Shown piece by piece: positions 22,042 to 29,319 of a stretch of 29,319 bases of DNA. Source of the DNA: a virus; the IMG/VR virus record IMGVR_UViG_3300030103_001924, positions 1 through 29,319 of that record, one strand, 5' to 3'. The notes beneath the pieces were generated by a model that saw only the letters and a list, made by a program, of their open reading frames with translations, had not been told where the DNA came from and ran no database searches. Numbering within the stretch: the first letter of the stretch is position 1; the number at the start of each line of letters is the position of its first letter. Made by a program: the position numbers and the translations under genes.

Positions 22042-22584
22042 TTATTCCTCTAACAAATTCTTTTCTCTGGGAGCCATCAAACTTTCTACAGGCAACTCTT
22101 CTATCTTCTCTTGGATCTCTTCAGGTATAGCACCTTTAGGTATGTTCTGGTTTTTATTTTTCATGTAAGCCGCCATGTCAACAGTCCTACCAGTTGCTAT
22201 GTTCTCTGCCTCTTCTTCCTCTTCTTCTTCTGCATAGATCACATAATCTACACCTGCTCTCTCAGCCAACCCCATAATTATATAAGTAGCTGGCTCTGCC
22301 AGAAGCATCATTAGGTCTGGATTCCATATGCCTTTATCGAATGCTGCAAAGAGTATAGTCTGGACTACCTCCATTACAGGCACACCCTCTATAACTAACT
22401 CCATGACCTCTGGATACACTTCTTCATTAGTAATCTTTGTAAAGAAGTACTCTATGCCATCTCTAAGGTTAGTTATCTGTGGAGCCTTTTCAAACTCATA
22501 CCTTTGATCAAAATCATTTGTAAGAGATTGTCCGGGGATAGACCTACCAGCCGAAACTATGTTTGATATATAATTTTCTTCCAT
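22042..22584 (-). CDS. conserved marine-phage virion protein with poly-Glu tract (180 aa)
   Basis: 180-aa acidic protein. The middle segment MLLAEPATYIIMGLAERAGVDYVIY is the most conserved-looking part and I recall it from other marine phages, always without function. It is followed by an acidic run of nine residues, mostly Glu, coded by GAA/GAG repeats (about 22207-22236). The C-terminal third is flexible and ends PREKNLLEE. Starts by overlapping the stop of the 388-aa gene (TAATG). Its place in the virion block supports a structural or assembly role. Confidence 0.65.
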   Translation of the reverse strand: MEENYISNIVSAGRSIPGQSLTNDFDQRYEFEKAPQITNLRDGIEYFFTKITNEEVYPEVMELVIEGVPVMEVVQTILFAAFDKGIWNPDLMMLLAEPATYIIMGLAERAGVDYVIYAEEEEEEEAENIATGRTVDMAAYMKNKNQNIPKGAIPEEIQEKIEELPVESLMAPREKNLLEE

Positions 22585-23750
22585 TATCCCATCATCCTAG
22601 CCCAAGTGCTTTTTGGTTTATATAGTCCATCATACTGAACCATAGGTAGTCCATATCCAACTTGAGGAAGTTGAGATATTTGCGAACCTGTTACATCATA
22701 TGCATTTTGTGCAACAACCACTGAACCTCCGTATGGTAGTGCCTCTTCTGGCTCTGGAGCCATCAAGCTCTTACCAACTTCTTTTATAGCTTCAGTCCCT
22801 GCCGCTGCTAATGATTTTTCTTTAATCATTAGACCTTCATAGTCTGATGTAACGCCTTCAATAACTTCATCACTGTAAGAGACTCCAGACTCTCCCCTAA
22901 CTCTATCTAGCAAAGAGGGCTTATCAAACCTAACTTCAGGTATATCCAAATCAACACCAGAGGGAAGCTCGATCTCAAACCCAGTAGTAGGATCAACTCT
23001 TTTTCCTACAACATCCATAGTTGTATAGTCACCCGCTGGAGGCTGACGCATTTCAAGACCTTGCCTAGTTAAATCCGCTGGTGAACTTCCTGCACTAACT
23101 TTAGGGTCAGGAATTAAAGAACTAAAATCATCAGCATAAGCTCCTTCTCTAACAAAATCTGGAGATGAAGGATCTGAAAACCTTGGCTCCATTCCTGTTT
23201 CTCCGGGCTTCAGAGATGTAAACCCTGAAACTTGATTCATCTCAGGAGTCCTTGCAAATTTTTTCCACCACTCTCCACTTCCTATGGTAGTATCCCAAGT
23301 CTTTCCAGTAGCTTGAGCCGCAATATCTAATGCACCGCCTTTGCCAAATACATTCGTAGCTGCATTCTCTATGTTGATTCCCGGTATCTTGTTAAGCATT
23401 GTTTTACCAACTTCACCCACATAGTTCTTAACAGCACTTGTAACAGTGTTAAATACTCTTCCTGCTCCTGCTGCAAACTTAGCTGCTCCATTAACGACAT
23501 GAGCCACACCTTTTACCAAAGCACCAGTTGCAGGATTAGCAAGCGCAGCAGTAGCCCACGCCCCTACATTACCTAACGTATTAGCAAGAGCAGCCCCAAC
23601 ACCGGGAAGAATAAAGGCCAATGCGATCTGACCAACAATCCCAATCTTGTTCATAAACTTGCCAACTTTTGTAGCAACTTTTTTGATGCCTTTGCCAATC
23701 TTCTTAAAGACTTTTTTTACGCCTTTAAATACCTTACTAAAAAATCCCAT
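22584..23750 (-). CDS. virion protein with lysine-rich amphipathic N-terminus (388 aa)
   Basis: The first 37 residues contain 12 lysines and no acidic residue, in a regular hydrophobic/basic pattern (GFFSKVFKGVKKVFKKIGKG) like membrane-active peptides. Then comes a strongly apolar, Ala/Gly/Val-rich stretch (about residues 38-110) that could form one or more membrane helices. From about residue 150 the protein is soluble-looking, with many Pro, Gly and Asp. This build fits a protein ejected with the DNA that inserts in the host inner membrane, as T7 gp14 or gp15 do. That role is inference; no homologue is assigned. Stop forms TAATG with the next gene. Confidence 0.65.
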   Translation of the reverse strand: MGFFSKVFKGVKKVFKKIGKGIKKVATKVGKFMNKIGIVGQIALAFILPGVGAALANTLGNVGAWATAALANPATGALVKGVAHVVNGAAKFAAGAGRVFNTVTSAVKNYVGEVGKTMLNKIPGINIENAATNVFGKGGALDIAAQATGKTWDTTIGSGEWWKKFARTPEMNQVSGFTSLKPGETGMEPRFSDPSSPDFVREGAYADDFSSLIPDPKVSAGSSPADLTRQGLEMRQPPAGDYTTMDVVGKRVDPTTGFEIELPSGVDLDIPEVRFDKPSLLDRVRGESGVSYSDEVIEGVTSDYEGLMIKEKSLAAAGTEAIKEVGKSLMAPEPEEALPYGGSVVVAQNAYDVTGSQISQLPQVGYGLPMVQYDGLYKPKSTWARMMG

Positions 23751-23760
23751 CTGTATTTAC

Positions 23761-26700
23761 CTATGACTCTAAAATTTTATCAGCTATTCCAACTAACTTA
23801 TCTATATAGTTAGCCTCTCCAGCAGCACCGGGGTCATTCGCTAGTGCTGTAGCATACAAGGTAGTCTTACGTTGCTCTTCATTCTCAAAAGCTGTTCTTG
23901 CATAAGAGGCATCATCTCTAAGTTGCTGCCAAACATTTGCAAGCTCTTGAGTAGTAATATTGTAAGCCTGTTGAGCCGCTGTTGCATTTGCTGCGTTTTC
24001 AGCCGCAGTGTTTATTGTATTAGCTTGTCTACGCCATTCAGTATTAGACTGCTCTATTGCCTGTGCATTTTGAGCATTCCACATTTCTCTCTGTGAATCT
24101 AACTGTGCATTAAATTGATCAAGCTGCGTGGTTAATTGATTGTTAAACTTTTCAACATCTATTTGATTTCCAGAATTTATAGCAGCTGTTCTGTTCTTTT
24201 CAGTAACATTAAATTGTGCCATAGCATTCTGCTGAGATACATTAAACTGTTCCATCTGTGCAGCTAAATTAGTATTGAACTGTGCTATCTGTGTTTCAGT
24301 CTGTGCATTAAACTGTCTAGCAGCATTTTGTGCAGATTGGTCTGATAAAAGTCTTTGCTGTTTAGACTGTTGATCTAATATTACAGCTTGCTGTTGGTTA
24401 GACAGATTAGCAATATCAAGTTGTAGAAAGTTATTAGCATTCTCTATAGCTACTCTAGTTCTTTGATCTACAGTAGCTAAATCTAAAGATGCTAAAGCTG
24501 TCGCATTCTGCATAGCTGCTTGTTGCCTAGCATTAAAATCAGATAGTGTTACAGTCTGCATAAATTGACTATTAGCAAGCTGTACTTGCTGGTCAGCATT
24601 AAATTTAGTTAAATCAATATTAGCAACTAACCTAGCGTTCTCTACAGCCCTTTGCTGATTAACATTCAACTGGGCTATACCCATCGCTTGAGCAATACTA
24701 GCTTGGGCAAGATTAGTCTCCATTCTGGAGTTTAAGTTTGCAAGCTCTGTCTGCTGGGCAGCACTTAGATTATCTGATGAAGCATTGTTTAGTGCTGTTA
24801 AGTTTGCAAGCCTTACTTGCTGATTAGCATCTAGATTAGCCAACTCCATTTGTTGCTTGAATGCTGCATTCTTATTAATAAAGTCTGCTGCTACTTGAAA
24901 CTCTGCAAGTCTTTGCTGATTCGTAGCACTCATATTTTCACGACCAGTAAGACTTTCTACCTCTAAGTTTGCAAGTTCTACTTGCTGTTCATTAGATAGA
25001 TTTAAAGAATTAGTAGCCTGTTGATTCTGTGCATTAACTTCAGCTGTTCTCTGCCGATTAGTTAAGTTTTGAGTTCTAATCTGTTGTGCTTGCTGTGCAG
25101 TTAAAACAGCAGCCTCTTGTGTGAACTGACTTTGAAGCTGTTGTATGTTTTGTGCAAACTGTGCTGTCTGACTTGCAGCGGTTTGTTGATTAGCAAGATT
25201 TTGTAGTCTTCTGCTAGACTCAAGCTGCGCTGTTTGTAAAGTGGCTTGCTGTTCGTTGGCTAAGTTTTGTGCTGATCTCTCCTGTAAAGCCTGTGCATTG
25301 GCTTGAGCTATAGGTACAGCATTTTGTATAATAGCATTAAACAAAGAATCTCTAGCAACAGTAGAGACTGCCATACCTCTTTCAGCTAATCGAGACTCTA
25401 CAATATCTACAGCAGGTCTTGCCCATGTAGGTATTTGACCAGACTCAAGACCTCCTAAAAGTGTCTCTAACTGTGAAGATACTAGAGCTTCAGTAGGTAA
25501 TGCTGCAACAGCTGCTTGAATATTTATAGGTTGTGTGTCTATAGCTGCCGTTACTGAAGCAGGGTTTTCTGCAACTGTTGCGGCAATAGCATCTGGTATT
25601 TGTCCTACCTCTGCTACCATTGAAGCAGCAGCACCTTTAGCAGCCTCACCTTTAACCACTCTAGCCTGTGCAGCTTCAAAGTTTACCGAATCTGTTATAC
25701 GTGCCTCTACACCTGTCATAGAGGTTGTAGTCAGTGCTTGTCTCTGCTGTGCTTCTATCTCAGGAGTCGCAGAGACTCTTATATCTGCTGCTGTAACTCC
25801 GGGTACAAAAGAATCTGGATTTATAGTGAACTGTGCTGTTTGAGCCATACCAGATGTGGTATCTCCCATTTGGGCAGCAGTTGCTCTAGAACTAAGATCT
25901 CTAAGTTCATCTATAGTTATAGGAGGTCTTTGATTTCCAATTGCGGGTACAGTCCTGTTTAGCTCACTTGCTAGAGCAGCTTCATACTGTGAAGCATCTA
26001 CCTGACCAGAGGTAATGCCTGTCTTTACATTTGCTACAGCCACTTCTATTTGTGCAGCTGTTACATTTTTAGGAGCAGGTATATCTACAAACTCATTGAG
26101 TTTCTGAACAGCATTTTCTTCGGTTATAGCAGTGCTTGTATCAACAGCAGCAGTTGTTGGTCTAGTTACATAATCTTCAACACTAACTACAGGAGGTGTG
26201 TAAGTTCCGGGTGTATCGTCTGTAACCCCTGCCACTTTTGTTTCAGCAACTTTAGCAGTTTCAAACTCAGAGCCTAGAGCGTCCTGATACATTTGAGTAG
26301 CAGTATCTCTATCAATGTCTAAAGCATCTGCTACTAAATTTACATCTGCCCCTGTGTCTCTTATAAATCTGGCAAGCTCAGTGTTACTAGCATTAGGATT
26401 GTTTTGTTGAAACTCTACAACTCTAGCAGTAGGCTCATCTGTCAGTGCAGAAAACATCTTGTTAGCTACACCAGAATCTACTCCTAACTTTCCAGCTAAA
26501 TCATTTAAATTTACATTGTTATCACGTATGTATCTTGCAATGCTTAAATTATCTGCTCCGCTTTGTGCATATTGGAAAGCAGCTTCTAGATTAGGATCAA
26601 CAACAGGATCAGTACCACTACCACCTGCAACAGTATCAGTACCACTACCACCTGCAACAGTATCAGTACCACTACCACCTGCAACAGTGTTAGCACCACC

Positions 26701-26820
26701 AGCAGCAGTGTTTATCTTCCTTTGCTCCATCTGAGCTTCTCTTAAATCGTCTGGATTTACGCTTCCTGCAAAATCACGATCTTCAAAACCACCAGTTTGT
26801 TTCTTTGTTCTCTTAGCCAT
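23761..26820 (-). CDS. Gln/Asn-rich helical-repeat virion protein (1019 aa)
   Basis: Low-complexity virion protein. Order of parts: a basic N-terminus; three VAGGSGTDT repeats (about residues 46-72); two copies of a helical motif 55 residues apart (LSIARYIRDNN...LAGKLGV, near residue 91; TELARFIRDTG...VADALDI, near 146); a Thr/Ala/Val-rich middle; then from about residue 500 to 960 a long Gln/Asn/Ala-rich array with recurrent QQxxLANL, with periods close to 22 residues (two hendecads), suggesting a very long helix or coiled coil. The C-terminal end (RKTTLYATALAND) is ordinary. A tape-like, fibre-like or ejected structural role is likely but not proven. No enzyme motif seen. Confidence 0.65.
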   Translation of the reverse strand: MAKRTKKQTGGFEDRDFAGSVNPDDLREAQMEQRKINTAAGGANTVAGGSGTDTVAGGSGTDTVAGGSGTDPVVDPNLEAAFQYAQSGADNLSIARYIRDNNVNLNDLAGKLGVDSGVANKMFSALTDEPTARVVEFQQNNPNASNTELARFIRDTGADVNLVADALDIDRDTATQMYQDALGSEFETAKVAETKVAGVTDDTPGTYTPPVVSVEDYVTRPTTAAVDTSTAITEENAVQKLNEFVDIPAPKNVTAAQIEVAVANVKTGITSGQVDASQYEAALASELNRTVPAIGNQRPPITIDELRDLSSRATAAQMGDTTSGMAQTAQFTINPDSFVPGVTAADIRVSATPEIEAQQRQALTTTSMTGVEARITDSVNFEAAQARVVKGEAAKGAAASMVAEVGQIPDAIAATVAENPASVTAAIDTQPINIQAAVAALPTEALVSSQLETLLGGLESGQIPTWARPAVDIVESRLAERGMAVSTVARDSLFNAIIQNAVPIAQANAQALQERSAQNLANEQQATLQTAQLESSRRLQNLANQQTAASQTAQFAQNIQQLQSQFTQEAAVLTAQQAQQIRTQNLTNRQRTAEVNAQNQQATNSLNLSNEQQVELANLEVESLTGRENMSATNQQRLAEFQVAADFINKNAAFKQQMELANLDANQQVRLANLTALNNASSDNLSAAQQTELANLNSRMETNLAQASIAQAMGIAQLNVNQQRAVENARLVANIDLTKFNADQQVQLANSQFMQTVTLSDFNARQQAAMQNATALASLDLATVDQRTRVAIENANNFLQLDIANLSNQQQAVILDQQSKQQRLLSDQSAQNAARQFNAQTETQIAQFNTNLAAQMEQFNVSQQNAMAQFNVTEKNRTAAINSGNQIDVEKFNNQLTTQLDQFNAQLDSQREMWNAQNAQAIEQSNTEWRRQANTINTAAENAANATAAQQAYNITTQELANVWQQLRDDASYARTAFENEEQRKTTLYATALANDPGAAGEANYIDKLVGIADKILES
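26611..26691 (+). repeat. 3 x 27-bp tandem repeat encoding VAGGSGTDT
   Basis: Three in-frame 27-bp units at 26611, 26638 and 26665; the first two are identical and the third differs at its end. A fourth decayed copy (AAGGANTV) lies next to them. They encode a Gly/Ser/Thr linker in the N-terminal part of the 1019-aa protein and do not disturb its frame. Likely to vary in copy number between related phages. Confidence 0.92.
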
Positions 26821-26825
26821 CTATA

Positions 26826-27113
26826 TCACCACTTAACCTTGTGCGACCAAAACCTAGCCGATAGTTTTGACGGATTAGAATCCTGTGCATTATGCCTAGC
26901 ATAGTAAGATTTCTTTCTTGCTTTATCTTTAGCTGTTGTAGGATTTTTACCTGCACCTTTTACACCCTGTTGCCCAAAACGAATTGTTTTTATTTTATCT
27001 CCTACTTTGGCTACAACGACATGACTTTTAGTAGGATGACTAGGAGTTCTTTTAGGTTTATTAAAACCTGTAACTCCTGCTCTAGCTAATCTAGGATCTT
27101 TTTCTTTAGCCAT
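26826..27113 (-). CDS. conserved basic phage protein (95 aa), DUF6321-like
   Basis: Very basic 95-aa protein. The segments DPRLARAGVTGFNKPKRTP, SHPTKSHVVVAKVGDKIKTI, RFGQQGVKGAG and the C-terminal KSYYARHN...ARFWSHKVKW follow a pattern I remember from many tailed phages (annotated, I believe, as DUF6321), often close to virion and lysis genes. The high charge suggests DNA or head-core binding. The start ATG has AGGAAAG upstream and overlaps the stop of the holin gene at 27113. Confidence 0.8.
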   Translation of the reverse strand: MAKEKDPRLARAGVTGFNKPKRTPSHPTKSHVVVAKVGDKIKTIRFGQQGVKGAGKNPTTAKDKARKKSYYARHNAQDSNPSKLSARFWSHKVKW

Positions 27114-27520
27114 TATTCTTTCCTATCTACCTTCTTAACTTTTTCTACTGTTCTCATAGCACCAAGACCTAGCATACCCATAAGCACAGGCATCATTAGA
27201 TCAAGTTCTATCATAGGGACTACTACTCCAGTTTTTAAAAGCTCTAAAGCCATATTTACAAAAGGTATTATTAAAAAGTTACCTGCCATTCCAAGACAAC
27301 ATACCCAACCAATTGCGGGCCTCCAGCCAGCTACAAACATACTGTGGTGCTGTGCTTCTGTTTTGTTTACCTCTATCTGAGCCTTAACTACTTCATGAGC
27401 ATGACGCTCTGCCATAGTAGCTATGTCATGTGCCAGTTTATCTTTTAGATCTTTATCAGTTACAACCTTATCTAAAATATCTGATACAGGACCAATTAAA
27501 GTAGAGATTAAACCAAGCAT
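27113..27520 (-). CDS. holin, GTA-type 3TM family
   Basis: 135-aa membrane protein that would permeabilise the inner membrane and release the lysozyme. It shows the 3TM holin pattern: hydrophobic N-terminal helix (LGLISTLIGPVSDIL), a charged amphipathic middle ending QIEVNKTEAQHHSMFVAGWRP, and two C-terminal hydrophobic segments (AIGWVCCLGMAGNFLIIPF; MMPVLMGMLGLGAM) with a basic tail. The EAQHHSMFVAGWRPAIGW segment is the hallmark of this family, first noted in gene transfer agents. The start overlaps the stop of the next small protein (TAATG). It lies about 13 kb from the lysozyme, so lysis genes are split. Confidence 0.88.
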   Translation of the reverse strand: MLGLISTLIGPVSDILDKVVTDKDLKDKLAHDIATMAERHAHEVVKAQIEVNKTEAQHHSMFVAGWRPAIGWVCCLGMAGNFLIIPFVNMALELLKTGVVVPMIELDLMMPVLMGMLGLGAMRTVEKVKKVDRKE

Positions 27521-27675
27521 TAAATAGCCACCAATACCAGCACAGTAACTATAGAAAGAGTAGATAATAGTACTACTGTTCTATTCTTTACAGACCTTTC
27601 AGCATCTAACCAAGCCTTTGCTTTAGTTAAATAGTCTTGGCATTTTTCTAATATTGTACCTAACCATGTAATCAT
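27520..27675 (-). CDS. small membrane protein (51 aa) in lysis cluster
   Basis: A frame of 51 residues between the holin and an upstream gene, with overlap at both ends (TAATG at both junctions) and a very strong ribosome binding site (GGAGGAG at 27680-27686 on the + coordinates). The product has a charged N-terminal half (EKCQDYLTKAKAWLDAERSV) and one hydrophobic C-terminal helix (TVVLLSTLSIVTVLVLVAI). With such signals and a clean topology it is a convincing gene. It may act as antiholin or pinholin partner; this is inference. Confidence 0.75.
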   Translation of the reverse strand: MITWLGTILEKCQDYLTKAKAWLDAERSVKNRTVVLLSTLSIVTVLVLVAI

Positions 27676-27917
27676 TATTCTCCTCCCCATCCCATATAAA
27701 TACCAACAGCTAAAGCTGTAAGAACAGCAGTAGTCAACATCCTAGCTATTGTTTGACCCACAGTAGTTTTTGTAGCTCTCCAAGAATCTAAAAGTCCACG
27801 TAATTCTTTTACGTCATCATAGGCACACTCATCAGAAAGTCCTATTTCTTTTAATGCTTGCTTTGCCCCCTCTTGAGCCGCAGCATGGATAATTAATTCT
27901 AGTTGCTCTTCATTCAT
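27675..27917 (-). CDS. small membrane protein (80 aa), DUF6127-like
   Basis: ATG at 27917 overlaps the previous stop (TGATG); a GTG three bases upstream is possible. Soluble acidic helix with LIIHAAAQEGAKQALKEIGL, then CAYDDVKELRGLLDSWRATK, and one C-terminal membrane helix (ARMLTTAVLTALAVGIYMGW). The pattern GA..AL..IGL.DE.A..D.KELR.LL..WR resembles the DUF6127 family, found with holin genes; the name is from memory. Probably part of the lysis machinery. Confidence 0.75.
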   Translation of the reverse strand: MNEEQLELIIHAAAQEGAKQALKEIGLSDECAYDDVKELRGLLDSWRATKTTVGQTIARMLTTAVLTALAVGIYMGWGGE

Positions 27918-28138
27918 CACTTATCCACTTTATTGTCTAACCTTCTAAAAATACCACGAATTTTTTCTTTTATTTCAGAGTCATTATGTCTGTAGTCTTC
28001 TTTGTTTACATATTCCTTTGTAATATTACTTAAATCATCATCTAACTTATCTAGCTCTGTAAATATTCTACTGAATATAAATCCTATAACAAATCCTGCT
28101 ATACCAATTGCTATATTAAATAGAACTTGATAGTCCAT
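27917..28138 (-). CDS. membrane-anchored coiled-coil protein (73 aa), i-spanin- or XhlA-like
   Basis: ATG at 28138 preferred because CGGAA lies upstream; an in-frame ATG at 28156 adds six residues but has no site. One N-terminal membrane helix (VLFNIAIGIAGFVIGFIFS) followed by a charged, heptad-like helix (ELDKLDDDLSNITKEYVNK...IKEKIRGIFRRLDNKV). This N-in topology is that of i-spanins (Rz) and of haemolysin XhlA-type proteins. It is close to the holin. If the lipoprotein at 15595-15765 is the o-spanin, this is the natural i-spanin partner, though the two lie 12 kb apart. Confidence 0.7.
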   Translation of the reverse strand: MDYQVLFNIAIGIAGFVIGFIFSRIFTELDKLDDDLSNITKEYVNKEDYRHNDSEIKEKIRGIFRRLDNKVDK

Positions 28139-28162
28139 TATGGTTCCGTAGGCCATGTAATA

Positions 28163-28420
28163 CTATTCAGACTCGCGTGGATCAACCCAACCTTCTACCA
28201 CTGTAAACGTACCGTCAGACGCGCAGGTGTACTTGCACCCGTACCAATCATCCGGTTCTGTGACTCCAGTAATAAGAGTGGCGTTGCCGCTGTTGAGATC
28301 ACCAATGATAAACTCAGCAGGATCGCCAACAATAATCGTGTCGCTTCCCATCGTGACTGACTTGTTATCCGCAAAAAGGTATCGGGATGTATTTGTTGCA
28401 TTATCGACTATGGTTTTCAT
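28163..28420 (-). CDS. conserved fibre-associated phage protein (85 aa)
   Basis: 85-aa, strand-rich acidic protein starting MKTIVDNATNTSRYLFADNK, with DTIIVGDPAEFIIGDLNSGN, TLITGVTEPDDW and GCKYTCASDGTFTVVEGW. I recall this pattern from marine phages directly after tail-fibre genes, function unknown; it may be a fibre assembly or tip protein. The ATG follows directly on the stop of the fibre gene (0 nt gap). Its GC content is visibly higher than that of the lysis genes on its other side. Confidence 0.75.
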   Translation of the reverse strand: MKTIVDNATNTSRYLFADNKSVTMGSDTIIVGDPAEFIIGDLNSGNATLITGVTEPDDWYGCKYTCASDGTFTVVEGWVDPRESE

Positions 28421-29319
28421 CTATACCCCTTTTAATAAAAGTGTCGTCGCGCTAAGTGCCAATCCAGCAACAACACTGGACGTTGTTGTAGACAGTGTGC
28501 CGCCATCTTGAACATAATAGGTTGAACCTATTGTCAAAGTAGCTAAATCAGAATTAGTAATTAAACCACCTCGCACAGTGACGCTACCAGATGCGCTATC
28601 TGATATTGCGGCGTTAGCAATCCCAACAAAATTAGTTGCAGTAACATTTGTTGATGCAACCTGAAAGACTAATGAAGTTCCGTAGTTGCTGTTGCCGCCA
28701 TCTTCAAAGGCTATAACAAACTTATCCGCATTTGTGTCGTAGCATATACCGTTTCTTTCTGTTGTAGCTGCTGCGAAAACAACAGGAGTTTCGTAAGTGA
28801 TGTCAGTACCACTTACCGAACCAACAGCATAAGTGCCATGACTACTAGTACTGGCGTCCATGTATACGAGAACGACTTTTCGGGCATCTGGACTAAAAGC
28901 AATCGCAGGGTCGGAAATATAGCTACTGCCTAAACTTTGCACTGTAGCTGTTGTCCCAAACGATATAGACGTACCGCTAACTGTACCGACAACAGATTCC
29001 ACATTTTTAGGAGCTGTATTTTCTCGATATGCGACAACTACTTTGTTGTTTACCGAATCAAAAGTAGAAACAACAGTTTCTGTTTGACCGGAATGAACAA
29101 CAACCGCAGTGCCAAACGAAATCGACGTTCCGCTGACAGTGCCTACGATTGCAGTTGCGCTGCCTGAATTATCGACATCACGATACGCTATGACTACTTT
29201 ATTGTTAGAGCTGTCAAAACAAGCACTGGTCTGCGTCATGTTCACTTGAGCAGATTCAAAAGTAACCGGAGTTCCGTATGAAATAGACGTTCCGCTTACT
29301 GTGCCTACGGCAGCGTAAC
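28421..29319 (-). CDS. tail-fibre-like repeat protein, 5'-truncated by window edge
   Basis: The frame stays open to base 29319, so the first part is missing; a GTG at 29245 is internal (repeat sequence continues upstream of it). At least three to four repeats of about 52-55 residues: each has F/Y-D-S/T-x-N-N-K-V-V-I-A-Y-R-D, then VGTVSGTSISFGT. The repeated strands suggest beta-propeller blades or a fibre stalk. The C-terminal 80 residues change to an Ala/Thr/Ser-rich region ending SSVVAGLALSATTLLLKGV. Probably the host-recognition fibre or an adhesin of the virion. Higher GC than neighbours suggests exchange. Confidence 0.75.
   Translation of the reverse strand, partial: YAAVGTVSGTSISYGTPVTFESAQVNMTQTSACFDSSNNKVVIAYRDVDNSGSATAIVGTVSGTSISFGTAVVVHSGQTETVVSTFDSVNNKVVVAYRENTAPKNVESVVGTVSGTSISFGTTATVQSLGSSYISDPAIAFSPDARKVVLVYMDASTSSHGTYAVGSVSGTDITYETPVVFAAATTERNGICYDTNADKFVIAFEDGGNSNYGTSLVFQVASTNVTATNFVGIANAAISDSASGSVTVRGGLITNSDLATLTIGSTYYVQDGGTLSTTTSSVVAGLALSATTLLLKGV

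Noticed and set aside
22111-22314. Frame rich in Phe/Cys opposite the 180-aa virion gene
   Set aside because: The Phe-rich run is the antisense of the GAA/GAG poly-Glu tract; no start signal.
26611-26691. Possible CRISPR array
   Set aside because: The 27-bp units are directly adjacent with no spacers and encode an in-frame Gly/Ser/Thr linker.
25535-26734. Several + strand frames opposite the 1019-aa protein gene
   Set aside because: Low-complexity Ala/Gln/Thr coding sequence rarely gives stops on the opposite strand; no ribosome binding sites, no family resemblance.
28195-28511. Overlapping frames on both strands at the fibre-associated gene
   Set aside because: The 85-aa frame at 28163-28420 resembles a known phage protein and abuts the fibre gene; the others have no support.
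1-29319. tRNA genes, integrase/att sites, IS elements, phage promoters of T7 type
   Set aside because: I looked for cloverleaf-like segments, recombinase motifs, inverted repeats with target duplications and repeated promoter-like motifs between genes and saw none; intergenic space is almost absent. A covariance or motif search could still find weak ones.

Overview
The window is a compact piece of a double-stranded DNA phage genome, very probably a lytic marine podovirus infecting a Gram-negative, aerobic host. The reasons are a T7-type replication set (gp2.5-like SSB, gp4-like primase-helicase, gp5-like DNA polymerase, gp3-like endonuclease I, gp1.7/DUF3310 protein), a class I ribonucleotide reductase, very large internal-virion or ejection-type proteins, a GTA-type holin and a T4-type lysozyme. 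No integrase, repressor, tRNA, CRISPR array or insertion sequence was seen. Portal, capsid, terminase and RNA polymerase genes are not in the window and presumably lie outside it. Genes are packed with 1-50 nt overlaps, many of them ATGA or TAATG junctions, and no gene-free stretch exceeds about 100 bases.

Left part, + strand (1-13896). Position 1 lies inside a DUF932-like gene. It is followed by about fourteen small early-type genes of unknown function (693-3507), including two single-helix membrane micropeptides and a tandem pair of paralogues. Next come the SSB and a small coiled-coil gene, closed by a strong UUCG-loop terminator at 4160-4183. Then follow primase-helicase, DNA polymerase, three successive PD-(D/E)XK nuclease-fold proteins, two small genes, T7-type endonuclease I and the DUF3310 protein. 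The block ends with nrdA, two small genes, nrdB and a small gene. Together these genes make dNTPs, replicate the phage DNA, degrade or recycle DNA and resolve branched intermediates.

Right part, - strand (29319-13889). Read in its transcription direction it starts inside a repeat-rich tail-fibre-like gene that is cut by the window edge. Then come a small fibre-associated gene, a lysis cluster of four small membrane proteins including a 3TM holin, and a small basic protein. The virion block follows: a 1019-aa Gln/Asn-rich helical-repeat protein, a 388-aa protein with a lysine-rich amphipathic N-terminus, and proteins of 180, 451 and 1636 aa. The strand ends with a three-gene tail: a previously easy-to-miss 56-aa lipoprotein, a secreted cytochrome c / type II copper monooxygenase fusion, and a T4-type lysozyme. 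The two strands converge and their last genes overlap by 8 nt at 13889-13896.

The most unusual item is the 434-aa secreted protein at 14289-15593. It combines a haem-c motif (CxxCH) with a complete set of candidate copper ligands of the peptidylglycine-hydroxylating-monooxygenase type (HH, H, HxH, M). It sits in the late operon between a lipoprotein and the lysozyme, as an auxiliary metabolic gene would. Also notable are an E-C-T (not E-D-T) lysozyme active site, a cluster of four nuclease genes, and a sharp rise in GC at the fibre locus. All calls are from reading the sequence; no database search was possible.
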